64,000 nucleotides of DNA, taken from assembly GCF_014698035.1 (NCBI RefSeq), contig NZ_JACJSF010000028.1, positions 28,368 to 92,367 on the forward strand. Reading direction: 5' to 3'. The position numbers were made by a program, and so were the translations under genes. Every line of letters starts with the position of its first letter. The stretch's first letter is position 1. Shown here in pieces: positions 63,640 through 64,000 of the stretch. The stretch comes from Desmonostoc muscorum FACHB-395 (GTDB lineage: Bacteria > Cyanobacteriota > Cyanobacteriia > Cyanobacteriales > Nostocaceae). The notes below the pieces were generated by a model. That model was not told the DNA's origin. It made no database searches and worked only from the letters and a program-made list of their open reading frames with translations.

Positions 63640-63900
63640 ATGGAAGAACTGCTAGAACTTAGGCAATTTCTAGAACAAGGCAAAATCCATGAGGCGTTGC
63701 TGTTGGTGGATGAGTTAGAAGAAATGAGCCTCAGTGACAAAATCAATAAAATTGATAGTTATGGTGTAATTCTGCTCATCCACTTAATTAAACAAAAGGC
63801 TGAAAAACGTTCGACTCGCTCTTGGGATGTTTCGATAGAAAATACAGTGCGTGAAATCAACAAAATAAACAAGCGCCGCAAATCCGGTGGTTATGGTTGA
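63640..63900 (+). CDS. DUF29-like small protein
   Basis: 86 residues. The pattern LRQFLEQGKIHEALLLVDELEEMSLSDKINKIDSYGVILLIHLIKQ, then KRSTRSWDVSIENTVREI matches the central part of DUF29, a short cyanobacterial family of all-helical proteins with no known function. It is shorter than the usual 140-150 residues. The stop codon is followed at once by the group II intron 3' end; the intron may have entered just behind the gene, or the C-terminus may be altered. Confidence 0.7.
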   Translation: MEELLELRQFLEQGKIHEALLLVDELEEMSLSDKINKIDSYGVILLIHLIKQKAEKRSTRSWDVSIENTVREINKINKRRKSGGYG

Positions 63901-64000
63901 GTCGATGGGTGGTATTATCCACCGCACCTCTCATTTAGATCCGGACGTGCCCATTTCTGTGCATCCGGCTCCCGATGTTCTTGGCTATTCGCTTTTGCCC
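63901..64000 (-). mobile_element. 3' end of a group II intron (domains V and VI)
   Basis: On the minus strand, 63971-63937 reads as a domain V hairpin: GAGCCGGATGC, ACAGAAATGG, then GCACGTCCGGATCT. It shares the AGC triad and the GAAA-type loop of the classical 34-nt domain V. Next follow about 8 nt, then a GGTGG-ATAATA-CCACC stem as domain VI (about 63923-63908), with the 3' end near 63901-63908. A reverse transcriptase gene would lie beyond 64000. Confidence 0.65.

Overview
The window comes from a filamentous, Nostoc-like cyanobacterium. The evidence is apcD (the allophycocyanin-B alpha subunit of phycobilisomes), the very frequent octamer GCGATCGC (HIP1) in coding DNA, many intergenic heptamer repeats (TGACTAA/TGACAAA types) of the kind known from Nostoc and Anabaena, the cyanobacterium-specific DUF3038/DUF4335 pair, and a CyaC-type adenylate cyclase. 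The layout is that of a chromosome: mainly housekeeping genes, both strands used, mostly short operons, long AT-rich spacers.

Left part (1-14 kb): a SAP-like small protein, an SDR-type NAD(P)-binding protein, then what looks like a type I secretion locus. It has a HlyD-type membrane fusion protein (+), two paralogous subtilisin-like proteases (-; one with six CARDB domains, one with a C-terminal 28-residue repeat array), and an overlapping parvulin / ABC-exporter pair (-). A 16-codon, stop-terminated copy of the parvulin gene start lies just upstream of that gene. A DUF92 (VTE6-like) membrane protein follows.

Middle (14-38 kb): a VOC protein, a lipase-like hydrolase, asnS, an RsbW-like kinase, an RlmD-type rRNA methyltransferase, apcD, a small GxGxD protein, purL and purF, a GNAT/DUF1778 toxin-antitoxin pair with promoter and inverted-repeat operator, an oligopeptide-type permease, apt, DUF3038-DUF4335, an FHA-fused class A penicillin-binding protein, a Pro/Thr-rich secreted protein, lspA and bioY.

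Right part (38-64 kb): the pstS-pstC-pstA-pstB phosphate operon behind three 11-bp-spaced Pho-box repeats, tRNA-Gly(UCC), a TonB-like protein, a cyaC-like hybrid kinase/cyclase, two conserved small-protein genes, hisC, an YqiA-like esterase, glutathione reductase, a divergent FecR-domain / outer-membrane-barrel pair, a sulfurtransferase, an MnmC-like methyltransferase, an HD-GYP response regulator, glmU and a DUF29 protein. The window ends inside what appears to be the 3' end (domains V and VI) of a group II intron on the minus strand.

The most notable non-gene structure is mobile or repetitive DNA: a 98-bp MITE-like element with 12-bp inverted ends and a 10-bp target duplication sitting in the loop of the asnS terminator, a second MITE-like element near 14.4 kb, and heptamer repeats that have expanded in frame inside purL and the DUF92 gene and that supply the start codons of rlmD and hisC. 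All calls are by eye from sequence; no database search was run.
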